A DNA stretch of 64,000 bases from Aricia agestis (taxonomy: Eukaryota > Arthropoda > Insecta > Lepidoptera > Lycaenidae). The DNA lies in NCBI RefSeq assembly GCF_905147365.1, contig NC_056417.1:12856501-12920500 (forward strand), given 5' to 3'. The notes below the pieces were generated by a model. It saw only the letters and a program-made list of their open reading frames with translations, was not told the DNA's origin and searched no databases. A program made the position numbers and the translations under genes. Position 1 is the stretch's first letter; the number at the start of each line of letters is the position of its first letter. This document shows, piece after piece, positions 24,500-37,020 of the stretch.

Positions 24500-24870
24500 T
24501 TACTAAAAAAATCTCTTATTATATTCCGATCGAAATTTAGTACTTTTGGTGGTATAGGGATCTAGATTAAGTTCTTTGCAAAGAGAATTAAAAGATCTGC
24601 TTGCTCGCACCAGGAACGAGTTACCTCTATAGTTAGTGCTGTAGGTTTCACAAGAAAGTGGAGGATTGTATCTTCTTGATCTGGAAGGTACAGTAAAATT
24701 TATTTTTTGGGGAAGGTGTGGACAGTCAAACTCATTATTAATAATTTTCAGAATAAAAGTGCACTCTGAGATTTGTCTTCGTTTGGATAATGGCAAAATG
24801 TGAAATTGTCTGCAAAGGGCAAGGTAGTTTTCTGAGTTGTAAACAATTTTGAGGCGGTAACATAAGAATC
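24500..24870 (-). pseudogene. LINE ORF2 C-terminal fragment
   Basis: A 97-codon frame (24796-24503) and in-frame codons upstream read like the end of a Jockey/CR1-type reverse transcriptase: LPLSKRRQISECTFILKIIN, PSRSRRYNPP, TNYRGNSFLVRASRSFN. The usual order is '..RR..D..FL.K..N..' then 'R.....Y....P..R....N'. Catalytic RT motifs lie upstream and are absent. Probably a 5'-truncated insertion. Confidence 0.65.
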
Positions 24871-25424
24871 GATATATGATACCAGTACCACTATGATACC
24901 ACTAGAGAAATAGCTTTTGTAGACAGAAAACGGACCTAACTGAGTACTGACTCAGAGATAATTAGGTAATGACTAATGACTTAATTGTAATTAAATTTTT
25001 GAAATTAGCTCCATATTGTTAAATTTTTCATTAAAGTTTAACAATTATCATCTGTGACTTGTGAGTGCTTCCGTATGATTTAGTCGGTTATAACTTATAA
25101 CAAGTCAGTTTTTTAATAACTAAGTAAAGTTCATCGTGTCAAGTTCAACTATTTACTATTTAGTATCTGTGATGATGCTGCGCTTGACAAAGCCCGATTA
25201 AATTGCGTAGTCCCGCCTATGAATCAATCACTGATAACACCTGGTATTTCAACTAAACAATTGTTCATTACCTTGTCTAGGGGAAAACACGGCCAGCGCG
25301 TGCCTAGCATGAGGTAACTGATTACTGATATTAGTAAACAAAGATTAAATAATTCCTTAGGAAACTCCGTTATGGTGTTATGTAATTCATAGCTAATATC
25401 GTCACTGCGGAAAACCATAGCACC

Positions 25425-25545
25425 AGAGGCGGCGTAAGGCGTGGGCGACGTGGGCCACTTCCTACGGCTTCCGCCTACGTCCTACGGCCGCCGGCCGTGC
25501 CTCGCGGTCCAAGGGGCGACGCACGTCGCGCCTCTTGGACAACAC
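25425..25545. other. Short GC-rich block
   Basis: 'GGCGGCGTAAGGCGTGGGCG' and following is markedly GC-rich with no gene evidence. It abuts a family D repeat. Confidence 0.4.
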
Positions 25546-25554
25546 TAATTTTTA

Positions 25555-25905
25555 GGGTCCCATGCCCAAAGGGTAAAAAGTAAAAACGGGACCCTATTAC
25601 TAAGACTTCGTTGTCTGTCCGTCTGTCTCCAGGCTGTATCTCAAGTAACTATAGCTAGACTTCTGATATTTTCTCAGATTGTGTATATCTGTTGCCGCTA
25701 TAACAACAAATACTAAAAATAAAATTAATAATAAGGGGGGGGCTCCCATATAACAAACGTGATTTTTGGCGTTTTTTTGCTCGTAATCGATACTGATAAG
25801 TGACAACAGTAGGCAGTTGAAATTTTCGGGGCTCCCATTGAAAAAACACAATTTTTCTCGTGAACGGTACGGAATCCTTCGTGCGTTCGACTCACACTTG
25901 GCCGA
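25555..25905 (-). repeat. Family D lepidopteran repeat
   Basis: 'TAGGGTCCCATGCCCAAAGG', 'GTTGCCGCTATAACAACAAA', 'GGGGCTCCCATATAACAAAC' and 'GGAATCCTTCGTGCGTTCGA' are landmarks shared with 35590, 50925 and 51630. 25906-26460 shows nothing further. Confidence 0.75.
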
Positions 25906-26464
25906 TTATTTACGTAAATATGTTTCGTAGGACACCGTGCTCAACACATAGGAACTACACATGTGAGTACAGTAAACCGATTTTCTCATGTTCTCGCCAG
26001 TATTTTTTCTAAAGACAATTGTTTGAAGAAAATAATCTGAAAGTCTAACCTGTAATCATGTAATTATCCATAAATTTGGAGGTGACAGAAATGTTCAATT
26101 TTCTGAAGTTAAACTACCCGATTCTTTAATATTAATTGCGTTTTATAAATAAAAGTTTCAGTATCAAAAATTCTTTCTCAACAAAATCCGCCCTCTTGAG
26201 TCATTTATCAGGACCCAGGGGGCCCGCAAAATATATCTTGCCCACATCAAATTTAGGTCTTGCCCTGCCACTGCATATCGCTCAACTAGACCTTGCACGC
26301 AACTGCTTTGGCAATTGGCGTACTTTTTTCAGAAGAACACCGTGTTCCCGGAACTCAAAGTACCTTTTTCAAATTTAACAAAGTTTAGAGCTTAGTCGCT
26401 CGACTGTCACTGTGTTAACTGTTAACCTTGCTTTCTTCCACCTTCATTCTCCTGTTTAGTTAAT

Positions 26465-29022
26465 GGGCATTTTCAAAAAAACGTGTACCCTTGCAAAAAT
26501 ATGTCTATATTTTTTAAGGTCATTTATTTACCTTTTTTTGAATGTCATATACAAGGAAAAATATTGAACTAATGGAATAAGTTAAAAAGAACGCTGAAAA
26601 CGTTATATTATTCTGATATTATTGAAACAAAATCGAATTTTCGACGAAACAGATTCCGTTGTGCGACTAAATGTAAAATATAATTTAAAACAAAAAAATA
26701 CAGCAATAAATGGATTTCTTCGTTAATTTAATCTAGTGAAATGCATATTTAATTGTTTATTAAAAAAAATTTTGATAATTTCAAGGATCAACAAGAGTAG
26801 CAATTATTTTTAATCCATAGTGTGACTATGTGACCCAACCACTAGGTTATTTTTAATTTTTTTACATAAGTAAGTAATATTTAACATATTTAAAGGAGTT
26901 TTTATAACACAAAAACCTTTTATTTAAACATTTTTATTGTTGCACTACTTATAAAAGTAAAAAATTCTTTGATTTCATAGATTTAACTTCAATAATTAGA
27001 GGGACGAACATCTCATAATCATAAAGATGTGTTCACATGTCTACGAATTCCTAAGTTATTAATGACATCGGATTATATGCACGATCAAAGTGCCGAAATA
27101 TCCATGCAAATATGCACGAAAAATGGTCGAAATATGCACAAAATATGCACAATCAAAAGTCACTTAATATTAAAATTTATTATTTTTTTGAAGACTTTTC
27201 CGGTAGTGACATTAATAAAAGCGCCAATTTTTATAATTTCATAAAATACAGGATTTTTAATTTCTTGAAATAAAGACTTTTTATTTATTTATTATACGCC
27301 AATAATAATTTTCTACCAACATTTTCCGATTGCAATCTTAATGCCCATGGAAGTTAAACTACCGAAATATGCACTATCAACGAAAAATTGCCAAAATATG
27401 CACTATCGCCTAAAAAGTGATTATATGCATTTGCATATGCAAGTATGCAAATGCATATAATCTGATGTCTAGTTATTATAAATCTGCAAATATCAACGAC
27501 ACAAAATGATTTTCAACTTTACTGATAGAAAAGTAGTGGAAATAAAATCAAAATTTTTAAAAAACATAAAACTTTTAGGTACTTAAATTTTAAATAGTAT
27601 ATTTGTTATTGTTAAGTAAAGTCGACGCCTTTATGATTTGGCTGTAGCGATATCGATTTTTCTCAGCAATAACTAAAGCTAAGAAATTAAAGTTCATTGT
27701 CAGTATTTATCATGTCTTTGTCTTTGATTTACCCATAGCATAACACGATTGGTCAACTTTTATAAAACAGAATAATCAATCAAATAGACCTGTGTAAAAA
27801 AAAAGGATTCCTATTTTTCCCTACAGAGGAGAGTGATTTAAGCTTCCAAAAATGTACATGGATTGGTTCAAGCATACACTTTAATTTGCCCATAGCTTAT
27901 ATGAAATGTATTTATGGTTTTTAAATTACGCGACAAAACTATTTTGTCGCTTACGCCCTTTCCATTTTTTGCTGTTCCATTGCTTGTTTTCTGTGAGAGG
28001 CCGGGCCGGCCTTTCATAGAAAACTAGCAATCTAAAACATATCCAAAACGGTTTTTTACTTTAACGCGGCGTCACCTTAACACATAAGTAATAAAAAATA
28101 TATTTGTACGTTAATCGTACCAGTTTAAAAATCTCCAATTTTCTTAATAAAATCTGTGAATAAAAAAATAATTTATTTAAAATGTGAACTAAGCCTTATG
28201 CTTTCCGCCTGTTGTGACTTGTCCGTTCCATTATATGTGACCATACGAAAAGTCACAAGTCGGAAGTCACGTAATATTACTTTCTTTTACTTTTAAAGTG
28301 TTTGTAAATAACCGATAATAGTTATCACAATTTCATTTTTTATACTAAATACTAAACTAATTTTGCAACGTGTCAACAGTAAAAACAGTTGGAGAAAGTA
28401 TAATAATGCTTACAAAATATGGTCACTTATCTGAACAAATAAACCGTTCCTGAAGAACCATCCAACCTGCGTCCGCGTCTTGTAGCAGATTTTTAACTAC
28501 TAAATTTAAATTGAAGTTTCTCGATGTACAATGAAATATAGTGCTATCATTTAGTGCCGAAAATATTTTTGTAGTATGTTTATAAAACTAAAAAAAACGG
28601 TCACTAAACCGAACATTCCGGCCGGGTTGTTTTTTCATGATTATAATTTTAATTAATTTGTAGTTAAATTATGTTAGATTTTTCAATAACAAGACATTCA
28701 ATTGATACATTAAGTATTTAAGAATCTAACATATGTTTTTTAAGTAACTTACTTTAAGAAAAAAAATAGTTATTAAAGATTTTGTTACAACTTCTGGGAA
28801 GGGGACAGGTGAATTTAATAGGTTTCGGTACTTAAAAACCCTTATAAATCTCATACTAAATAAAATTATATACAAACGTGAATGTATTTTAATAAAAGAA
28901 AACTTGTTTATGCTCCTACATTAAAATTACAAAATGTTAGTATGTAATTTTTTACAAATAATCTGTAGCGAAGTCAAGGGACAAGGTAAAAACCAGGGGT
29001 ACACATTTTTTTGAAAATGCCC
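26465..29022. mobile_element. 2,558-bp inverted-repeat element without coding capacity
   Basis: Left end GGGCATTTTCAAAAAAACGT pairs with right end ACATTTTTTTGAAAATGCCC (about 26 bp with one gap-like difference). TAAT lies immediately outside both (26461-26464 and 29023-29026). The interior is AT-rich with no long ORF and contains a nested hAT-like element. The superfamily is not clear: TAAT does not match the usual TTAA or TA sites. Confidence 0.6.
27062..27470. mobile_element. hAT-like non-autonomous element, 409 bp, rich in AAATATGCAC
   Basis: Ends ATGACATCGGATTATATGCA and TGCATATAATCTGATGTCT; AGTTATTA duplicated at 27054-27061 and 27471-27478. AAATATGCAC or close variants occur about seven times as direct subterminal repeats, a pattern typical of transposase-binding arrays in hAT elements. 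Confidence 0.88.
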
Positions 29023-29029
29023 TAATAAC

Positions 29030-29850
29030 CTACCGCATACGTATAAGTAGTTGCACAAAGGGACAAAAATAGGGTAGTGATAAGAAACTGCATGATGACT
29101 TTCAAATACATTTATTCTACAATATTATACAGTGGTACACTTTCGGGCAGAGATTCCTCTTACAATAATTGTTCTTCCGTCAAAATTCGCATCATACTGC
29201 GCTCTTGGGGTATTTATACACAATTTTTACCTGTCAACCCCCACTCCAAGTGAAGCGAACGTAGCCTTGGGATTGCACGTTGTCAGTGTGGCCAGATTTA
29301 AATATTAAAACTACCATCTAATTTAGTCAAAAATAGTTAAGTTACAATAATTTAGTATTCTAAAAACAATAAACTAAGTACTGAATTACGTAAATCATAA
29401 CAGTAGGTAACTAAACAATTAATGTTCCTTATATGACAGAATACCTACTATGCCATATTTAGTTTTTCCATTTTAGGACCTATGAGTTATGACGTAAGGT
29501 ATATAAGAAAACTATTTGTTTGAACTTTTAGGCGATGACCAAACGATTCATCAGAAAATTCGTGATAAGCTTACGCAACGGAGGTAAATGGCGACCTTAA
29601 CATGCTGACCCGTTTGGACGCACTCCAGCCTTGCCTTACCTTCAATTATAATAACTGCTTTCATTTCAGTTATGAGTAGGTCTATTATCTTTTCCTGTTA
29701 GGAACCCGACTTACACAGATATTCGCCTGGTGATTGTGGTTTCGGAAACTGTTAATAATAATTTTCCGACACTTTATAAATTATACCAGTAACCCAGTCA
29801 CGAGTGTCACGACCTACGTTAAAAATAAAAAAGCAAAATGTATGTGTGGC
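29030..29850. other. No gene recognised
   Basis: AT-rich sequence with no convincing ORF or repeat match inside the window. Confidence 0.35.
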
Positions 29851-30790
29851 GGTACCCACAATTCGCCTAACATTCCTGCATCGCGCTATCGAAGTTTTCT
29901 GAGCGCGTCGGTATATATGTCGCAGCCGACTGGTTTATATAGCCATCCAATCAAACAGCTAGCCCTTTGACTGAACAACGCCATTCAATCACACGGCTAT
30001 ACGTCGTTTAGCCGACTTGTTGACTACAACGTTCAACACTACAGCTAGACGACGCTTAGCCAACTGGTTTGTTTTTGTTTTGGCGGGGGGCTGCGCCCCC
30101 CGAGCCCTCCTTTTATTTGACGGCGGTCGCCGGCTGCTGCCGCAGCACGCTCGCTCGGCTCCCTCTGTGTTGTGGTCTAAGTTCTAACCTAACCTAACCA
30201 ACTTTTAGACTTTCTGGATTGTGTTTGTTTTTGTTTTGACGGGGGGCTGTGCCCCCCGAACCCCCCTTTCGGGGGAGGCTGCGTCTACCCATTTCATAAT
30301 CCCGTAATTTCTCCTCGAATATTTGTTGAAATTTTAATTCACTCGTATGTGCCTCCACAATTTTTGTCTCTTTAATAACACTTGTAACTTTTATTAACTA
30401 CTTTCTTTCCGAAAAACAACCACAAACACCAACCAACACCTGCTAGTTGACGCCATATTGTAAATAAAACGCACCTAGCGCCGCAGCGGTGCGCGCTGAA
30501 CTTCTTCAATTAGACGGCGGCTTTTGAATCAGCTGTAGTGTTGAACGTTTTGAGCGACTAAAATATTCAATATAAAAGCTAGACGTGTGATTGAATGGCG
30601 TTGTTCAGTCAAAGGGCTAGCTGTTTGATTGAACGGCTATTTAAACCAGTCGGCTGCGACATATATACGACAGCTGAGATGTATCACGTGGGCTTCGGCC
30701 TGACCGGGCATAACACCCCGCTCGGTCGGAAGATCTTCCTTTGGCCGCCACGCACATATCCCACATATGAAATCGTATGTCGCTTTTAAC
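29850..30790 (+). repeat. Interspersed repeat (family E) carrying a 744-bp insertion
   Basis: 29850-29917 and 30662-30790 together reproduce the reverse complement of 60564-60745 ('GATAGCGCGATGCAGGAATG' and 'CACGTGATACATTTCAGCTG' there). The insertion falls at the TATATATA of GTCGG-TATATATA-CGACAG. Confidence 0.8.
29918..30661. mobile_element. 744-bp element with ~80-bp terminal inverted repeats
   Basis: Starts TGTCGCAGCCGACTGG, ends CCAGTCGGCTGCGACA. The arms continue to pair for ~80 bp (AAACAGCTAGCCCTTTGACT with AGTCAAAGGGCTAGCTGTTT). TATATA flanks both sides (29912-29917, 30662-30667). The interior has two direct copies of a GGGGGGCTGYGCCCCCC hairpin after GTTTGTTTTTGTTTT (30066, 30223). 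No ORF of note. Superfamily unassigned; a 6-bp duplication is unusual for common cut-and-paste families. Confidence 0.85.
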
Positions 30791-31450
30791 GGTCAAGATA
30801 AGAAGATGTTGTCAGAGATGTTTGGCTTGCCGTTGCCGTTAATTGTTCGGTTTCCGAGGTGTTTTGACAGGAGTTTATCTACTCACTAGAAAGAAAATCT
30901 AAGAGTTTTTTTAAACAAAAACAGGTAAAAATTTACAACAAAACAGAAAAATTTCGTAAGCCAGGAAAAAAGTAGGTATGCAGTTTATTTTAAAAACCTT
31001 GTTGATTGTTGTCTGTTGGAAAATCCGAGTTCCGACTGCAGCCAACGGGTACACCCAAAAGAAAAACATTTTCCTTAGATGTTCTATTTTTTAAATACAT
31101 AGCTCCCTACTTGTAACTTCGGTATAGTTTTTGTAGAGTTTATACTACCTATATACTTAGTTTATATTTTATAATAATTATTATCCTCTTTGAGTTTAAA
31201 TTGACGTAAAAACAAGAAACTAACGAAATTAAAAATTTCCCGGAATGTTTCTAAATAGGAGAAACAAAATTAATTGCCATCCAAAAACGTAAAACCGCAA
31301 TCGCTTCAAACAGTTACCGGAATTTTAACCAATTAAAGGTAATTTGGGTATGAATAAATATTTTACCACTTACATAGGAATATTACGTCATTAAAATTAT
31401 CATTTAGTTAAGTTATAAGTACAATATTTTATGGAATTGTTGATGCAAAT
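30790..31450. other. No gene recognised
   Basis: AT-rich, no landmarks. Confidence 0.35.
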
Positions 31451-31451
31451 A

Positions 31452-31608
31452 ATTTTTCTCACCTCCGCGCCGGGCGGAAAACGTCAACTTTCTTCCCGCT
31501 GCGCTTACCCATGTCACAGTATAGCAAATAGCAATATTAGTTAGGGATATGTCATATTGCTATACTGTGCCGATGTAGCCATTTTCCGCTTCCGTCGATG
31601 AGAAAAAT
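31452..31608. mobile_element. MITE-like fold-back
   Basis: TTTTTCTCACC..GCGGAAAA pairs with TTTTCCGC..GATGAGAAAAA; inner CACAGTATAGCA pairs with TGCTATACTGTG. Confidence 0.6.
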
Positions 31609-31616
31609 AGTACCTA

Positions 31617-31711
31617 TACGCACCATGGGCAGTAAATAAGAAAGCCTCAGATCACATGTTTTCATTACATGTGATCTGAGACATTTCTTATTTTCTTGCC
31701 CTAGGTGCGTA
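31617..31711. mobile_element. Fold-back MITE, ~95 bp
   Basis: TACGCACC..GGGCA and TGCCC..GGTGCGTA ends; inner CTCAGATCACATGT / ACATGTGATCTGAG pairs perfectly. 31720-32180 shows no gene. Confidence 0.75.
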
Positions 31712-32190
31712 ATGTTAAATGTACTATAATTCTTCCGAGGTGGCTAGCGCAGCATGAACAGGGTTGGGAAACTCAGAACTCTCGCACGGTGATTGCGAAG
31801 TTGTAAAGTTTGCGAGTGTAGGCTGTACAGTCAAAACTCAATGTCATTTTTTTAATTTAGAAAATACAATATTATATGAGCAAAATATGATTTCTTTTAA
31901 ACGAGCGTAGAATGGAAGCGTAGCTAAGGTTGTTGTAGGGCAAAACCACGAAGCTAAAACAAACAAAAAACCATGATCCTCACATTACCTCTCAGCTTTC
32001 GAATTCTTTACGATATCTGAAAAGGAAATAAAAAAATATGCAGTTGTTGTACCCTTAATCATAATTCAATATTCATAGATCCTTTCTACACGTCGTGATG
32101 CTGGCCAATCACAAGATGCGCCATGGTTTCCACGACTGCGCTGTGCGCAACTGTCTGTAGGGACGTTCGTGTGTTTCGGTTCGGAAATTT

Positions 32191-32332
32191 TTAGCCGCAG
32201 CGCAGACGACAGACTATCCATGACGCACCTTTTTGTCCGTAGAAATAGAACGTAGCATAATAATTGCATACGTTCTATTTCCACAGACTAAAAAGTGCGT
32301 CACGGATGTCTGTCGTCTGCGCTGCGCCTTAA
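32191..32332. mobile_element. Fold-back element, arms ~60 bp
   Basis: GCAGCGCAGACGACAGAC / GTCTGTCGTCTGCGCTGC and TACGTTCTATTTC / GAAATAGAACGTA arms. Confidence 0.8.
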
Positions 32333-32397
32333 ACTACCCCGGAGTTACTGGCCAGTATGAAAAACTAGATTGTTTTAAAAATCTTAAGCGTACTGCC

Positions 32398-32709
32398 CAG
32401 GCCCGGATCTAGGAGGGGGCGAGAGGGTGCACTTGCCCCGGGCGGCAAAGATTGGGGGGCGGCTGGAGGCCACCTGCCAAACTTTTGCCGCTTTTTTCAC
32501 CGCCGCGTGCGCCACCGGTGGCCCACCGCGCTTCCCCGTCAACGTTGTTTCGCCGAATTATATCTGTTGTTAAAAGACTTGGAGGCGCCCCTTGTCGCGG
32601 GGCAATCATAGCATTTTATTTAAGTACCAATTGAAAACGCACATTTTTGCTTGGAGGGCGACAAATTGGGATTCTGCTCCCCCCTTTTTAAAACGTAGAT
32701 CAGGACCTG
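32398..32709. mobile_element. hAT deletion derivative, 312 bp, with 8-bp target duplication
   Basis: Left end CAGGCCCGGATCTAGG, right end AGATCAGGACCTG; GTACTGCC duplicated at 32390-32397 and 32710-32717. Shares both ends and 'TTAAAAGACTTGGAGGCGCC' with the longer member at 40119-40853, which retains transposase coding. Confidence 0.9.
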
Positions 32710-32833
32710 GTACTGCCCTCTAGGGCCCTATTCTAATGCTTCGAATCTCGCTCGCAGTCGCAGGCTGTCACACTACTCACTAGCTCGTAAGTGAAAATAG
32801 ACGGGTCATAAAATTGCCCATTTTCATTATTAT

Positions 32834-32900
32834 CATTGTCCTTCGCAACTCTTCAGTTGCGAAGGACAATGCCTCTAGGCTCTACACCTTCATGTAGAGG
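32834..32900. repeat. Two small hairpins
   Basis: CATTGTCCTTCGCAACT / AGTTGCGAAGGACAATG (32834-32872), then GCCTCTA..TAGAGGC. Confidence 0.8.
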
Positions 32901-33388
32901 CGAAGTCTTGCTACTTACAAGTTTCAAATTTTTGTGCGCAGTTGACGCGATTTACGCGTGTAGTTTACAAATAACAGTTCCGAGAAGTGATTCTCGTTTA
33001 TTTCGATCACGGGAGCTGGCGCCGGCGACGCAATTACGACTTTTGCGTAACTATTCCTGATGACTCACGCCCGAGTGCTCGCAATGAGAATTTTAATTAG
33101 CAAAAGTAATGCAACAGATGATTTCGGTGTTGACAGAATTTTTTATCGCCAAGATTTGGGAGGAATGTTTTAAAGAGATTTTTTTGTCCCCTTCCCTTCG
33201 TTTTTCCTCTCGTACGTATAAGTAAGTCCTTTAGAATCTTCACAGTTCAGGCTCGTTTATGACAAAACATGGCTCTACCACGGCTCAAAAAATCTGATTT
33301 GAAATATGTTTTGTATCCAATACCTTTTCATTTGGCTTTGCAATCTAACCATGATTGTCTTAACATGATTGCAGCAATGGGATGCCCA

Positions 33389-33432
33389 TGTTTAATATGC
33401 CTATGATTAATAATCATGATAGGTATATTAAA
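33389..33432. repeat. 44-bp hairpin
   Basis: GTTTAATATGCCTATGATTA / TAATCATGATAGGTATATTAAAC-type pairing with two mismatches. Confidence 0.75.
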
Positions 33433-33502
33433 CACAAAATATAGTGTTTATTTGTCTTTAATGCTAATGCTGTAGAGTGTAGACAGATCGGCAATAATGT
33501 AG

Positions 33503-33609
33503 GGCTTGTCTTAAACTGAAAATGACGCGCCCCTCTCTCGTATTCACAGTACAAAATGTTTCATTTAGGTATATCAACTAGTGAAGTGGTGGGGCGCGTC
33601 ATTTTAAAT
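33503..33609. mobile_element. Fold-back MITE
   Basis: AGGGCTTGTCT..AAAATGACGCGCCCC pairs with GGGGCGCGTCATTTT..AGACAAGCTTT. 33620-34250 shows no gene. Confidence 0.75.
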
Positions 33610-34259
33610 TAGACAAGCTTTATCAGTCGTGGTTAACCACCATGGCCCAACATGTAGTGGCAAATGCTGGCAGCCAGCATCAAGAAGCTGGCAACACCGG
33701 AATCATTCAATATTATGCACATATTATAACTCGTATAATATATTGTAATTACCATGAGATTTGCATACGACTGAAGTGGATAAATCGCTGTTGATTATGA
33801 ATTACAACAATAGTTCCTCATAAATCATAATGCTAGGAACATTAAGCCTTGTTTATTGCAACGAATCATGGGACACTGGTAAACATGTAGGTACTTAACT
33901 CATTTTACCAATCAAATAATACGTCTGGATTCTGGATGCTTAGTCAAATTGCATTTGATAACTTCGACAGCGAAGTTACATCTCAAAGGTGTATGGATTT
34001 TGTCTAAATTCTCAAATGTAAGTTAACTAAGTACCCAGACATACTTCTCTATCATTGTCATTCCGCACACAACGTTTCTGCCAGGAACTGTACAATCAGG
34101 AAAATCAGAAAAATTATAATAATTATAAATTATTGTCCTCAGAGAACAAGCACAAATTTAAATTTCCTCAATCATACATAAGTGTCGTATGTACCATGTA
34201 TTTTGTCACGCCCGCCACCACAAGAATATTTTACAAGAAACATCATAATTACTTTGCGC

Positions 34260-34590
34260 ATCCCCGGTGGATTGGGGACATCGGCCGGGGTATGTGGGAC
34301 TCTCCGAGGAACTACCCACTAAAACCCCATGGTGCTCCACTCCGGACTCCCCGCCTAGGCACAGTCACATTAACCCACCGCAACTCTACCAGCGGTTGTC
34401 CGCGTCTCGCAGACTCATCAAAGCATGTAGACTTTTCTAGGCCGTCCCGCGGGGTGGCCTAGAATCGCGGCCCACACGTGGGCCGTGCTGTGCACAGCAG
34501 GAGCACCATGCGCATCACGGCCCCCTCTCGAACTCGGAGCAATGGGCAGCGGTGTCCCCACACTGCTACCCCGAGTAATCATAATTGTTT
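34260..34590 (+). repeat. GC-rich repeat shared with 22870-23180
   Basis: Second copy; see the shared words at 22870. It ends in 'GGGCCGTGCTGTGCACAGCA'. Function unknown. Confidence 0.5.
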
Positions 34591-34639
34591 CCTACATACC
34601 GACCTAGTGACAAAGATTCAGAGAAATACCAGGCGATGA

Positions 34640-35580
34640 CTACTTAATTTGGTGATACGAATGTTGACGTGTGCTGTGACGTCACAAGGCTAACGGAAGT
34701 TCCATCCCACTGTAGTATTGAGTATCCACTTGTGACACAGTGTAAATACAGTAGACGAACTTCATACAAATCCGCTCAATTGGCGCACGCACACAAGCTT
34801 TGTTACACAGTTTGAGAGAGTTTGACTTTAAAGGATGACAGATAACTTTAGAGGACAATGTAGCTGTGTTCGTATAGTTGTCGCTGTGTTTTCACGTTCT
34901 CTCTTAGTCTATACTTTCCCAATTCCCAACAAAGGTTTCCATGGTCCGCCAATGTCCTCCATCTCTCTGTCGTGTCCTAAACAACCCCGAATCAGCTAGG
35001 CGGGCTAGGCCGATCGCAGCCAAGGCACCCTTCGGTGCATTATGATTACTGCATAATGCACACCTTCCCAACCTTCGCGGCACAGTTATTCTACTCAGTA
35101 CTGCAGTGTACCGCAAACTTTTTGTGTTCAAGGTACATCTTGGAAAATAAAAATTTTTGGAGTTACACCAGATTAATCAGCATGTACGAGGGTGCACTGT
35201 TCTCAATTCCCATTCATTTCCAATTAGTACGATGACAATTTTGAGGCACATCAACTACTGGCTACGCCCTACGGTACACCAGTGCAGTTAAGTGTACAGC
35301 GGCACATCCTTTGCGGAACACTGCACTACTGTATTATGTTTATTCTATGTTTGAGGGATCTAAGATGACTGACATGCCAAAGAGATAATAATATGTAATT
35401 ACGCAATTATGACGTCACCGCAACGTTACGTCTCGTTTGTTTGTTTAAATTATTGTCGATATTATCCTGTCCACGTTCGGTTATCTCATATGGATAACCA
35501 TAACCAGTCACTTGAAAGCTAGTTTATAGTAACGAATCGCGTATCGCCAACGTTAAGAACCTATATTATCTACTTAATTA
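34640..35580. other. No gene; unidentified repeat at 35110-35330
   Basis: 35110-35330 ('CGCAAACTTTTTGTGTTCAA' and 'AGGTACATCTTGGAAAATA') is matched at 42630-42690 and 43060-43210, where it is interrupted by a hAT-like element. Otherwise nothing recognisable. Confidence 0.5.
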
Positions 35581-35589
35581 ATTATTATC

Positions 35590-36012
35590 GGCGTAGTGCG
35601 AGTTGGACTCGCGCACTAAGAGTTCCGTACCATTATAGAGCAAAATTAGGCCGAAATTTGTGTTTTTTGTATGGGAGCCCTTCTTAATATTTTATTTAAT
35701 ACTAATATTAATATTAAATATTAAAGTACACATAAATATAAGGATTGTGTGAAAAATTCAAATACCTACCTGTTGCTATTATTGATATAGAGCAAAAAAG
35801 ACCAAAAAATCACGTTTGTTGAATGGGAGTCCCCTTTAAATTATATTAAGTAATTTTATTTTGTTTTTAGTATTTGTTGTTATAGCGGCAACAGATATAC
35901 ACGATCTGTGAAAATTTCAACTCTCTAGATATTACCTCTTGAGTTACAGCCTGGAGACATACAGACGGACAGAAAACGAAATAGGGTCCCGTTTTTACAG
36001 AACCCTAAAAAT
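35590..36012 (+). repeat. Family D lepidopteran repeat
   Basis: 'GTGCGAGTTGGACTCGCGCA' through 'TGTTATAGCGGCAACAGATA' to 'GGGTCCCGTTTTTACAGAAC'. Close to full length. 36013-37020 holds no recognisable gene. Confidence 0.8.
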
Positions 36013-37020
36013 GTATTTTCTACGCGTTGTCCCTAAATGGTTAGAAAAACAAACTACAGTTTGAAACTTGAAAAAAACCATTGGGGAGAGAAAATAACAA
36101 TTGTTTGCGAATATTTCGTCATTTACCATTAAATATTAACTTTCTAACTTTACTACATCAAGTTGCCTTTAACTGTTCCAAGATGGTTCCCAGTAAATAT
36201 GTCGAAAAACGGTAAAATGAAATGTCATTCGTCCCACGTAGCCACCCCAGCACTAGAGTTTCGTGGAAACATGGCAACACTCGTTTCGTTACTTCCTACA
36301 ACCGTGGGACGCCGGACGTGGTAGTTGTGAGCCAGGGGTGCTCAATTTTAGGGAAAAATATGTAAAAGAGAATAACTTGAAAATGGAATTCTGTATTTTT
36401 GTTTGTGGTGTGGTAGGTAGTTATTAAGCAGTACAAAGAGTTGTAAAGCAGTAATATTAAAATCTTAAATACAATCACTTTTGTAACAGTATTTAGCTAA
36501 CTTCACAACTTTACATAGTTTACACAAACGCACGTTAGGTATATTTCGTACGTAAAATAGGTATGAAAAAAAAAACCTTTAATTCCATCATGAACTAAAA
36601 ATAAATATTTATTTTGTGAATATTTATTTTGTGATGCCAGTGATGCGAGAATGACTAAAATAGCGACAATCAACGGTAAATTAAATTGTCGTTGTATTTT
36701 TTAGCCAATATTAGCTCTGTGTGTCATCTGAAGTATTCTGAAGAGCTTTGGATGGTATTCGCTGACGCAAATCACGCGTCACCATTCATAAATTGTTTCG
36801 TAACATTTTTTTCTTTGTGTGAGATGAAAATAGAAGCTATTTTCAAGCTCTTGATGACTTATTTTAGAAACGCATAATTTTCAGCATAACTTTTGTCACC
36901 GGAAATGTCGGAACTCGGAATAGAAACGTTAGAAAATTATTGCGCGTATTTTGCACGTTTGCCCTCTAGTCTCTACTTTTTATATGTATTGCATTTACAT
37001 ACCTATGTATCTTTATAAAA

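Noticed and set aside
36686..36877. 63-codon + strand ORF
   Set aside because: Short, no recognised motif, no neighbouring exon evidence.
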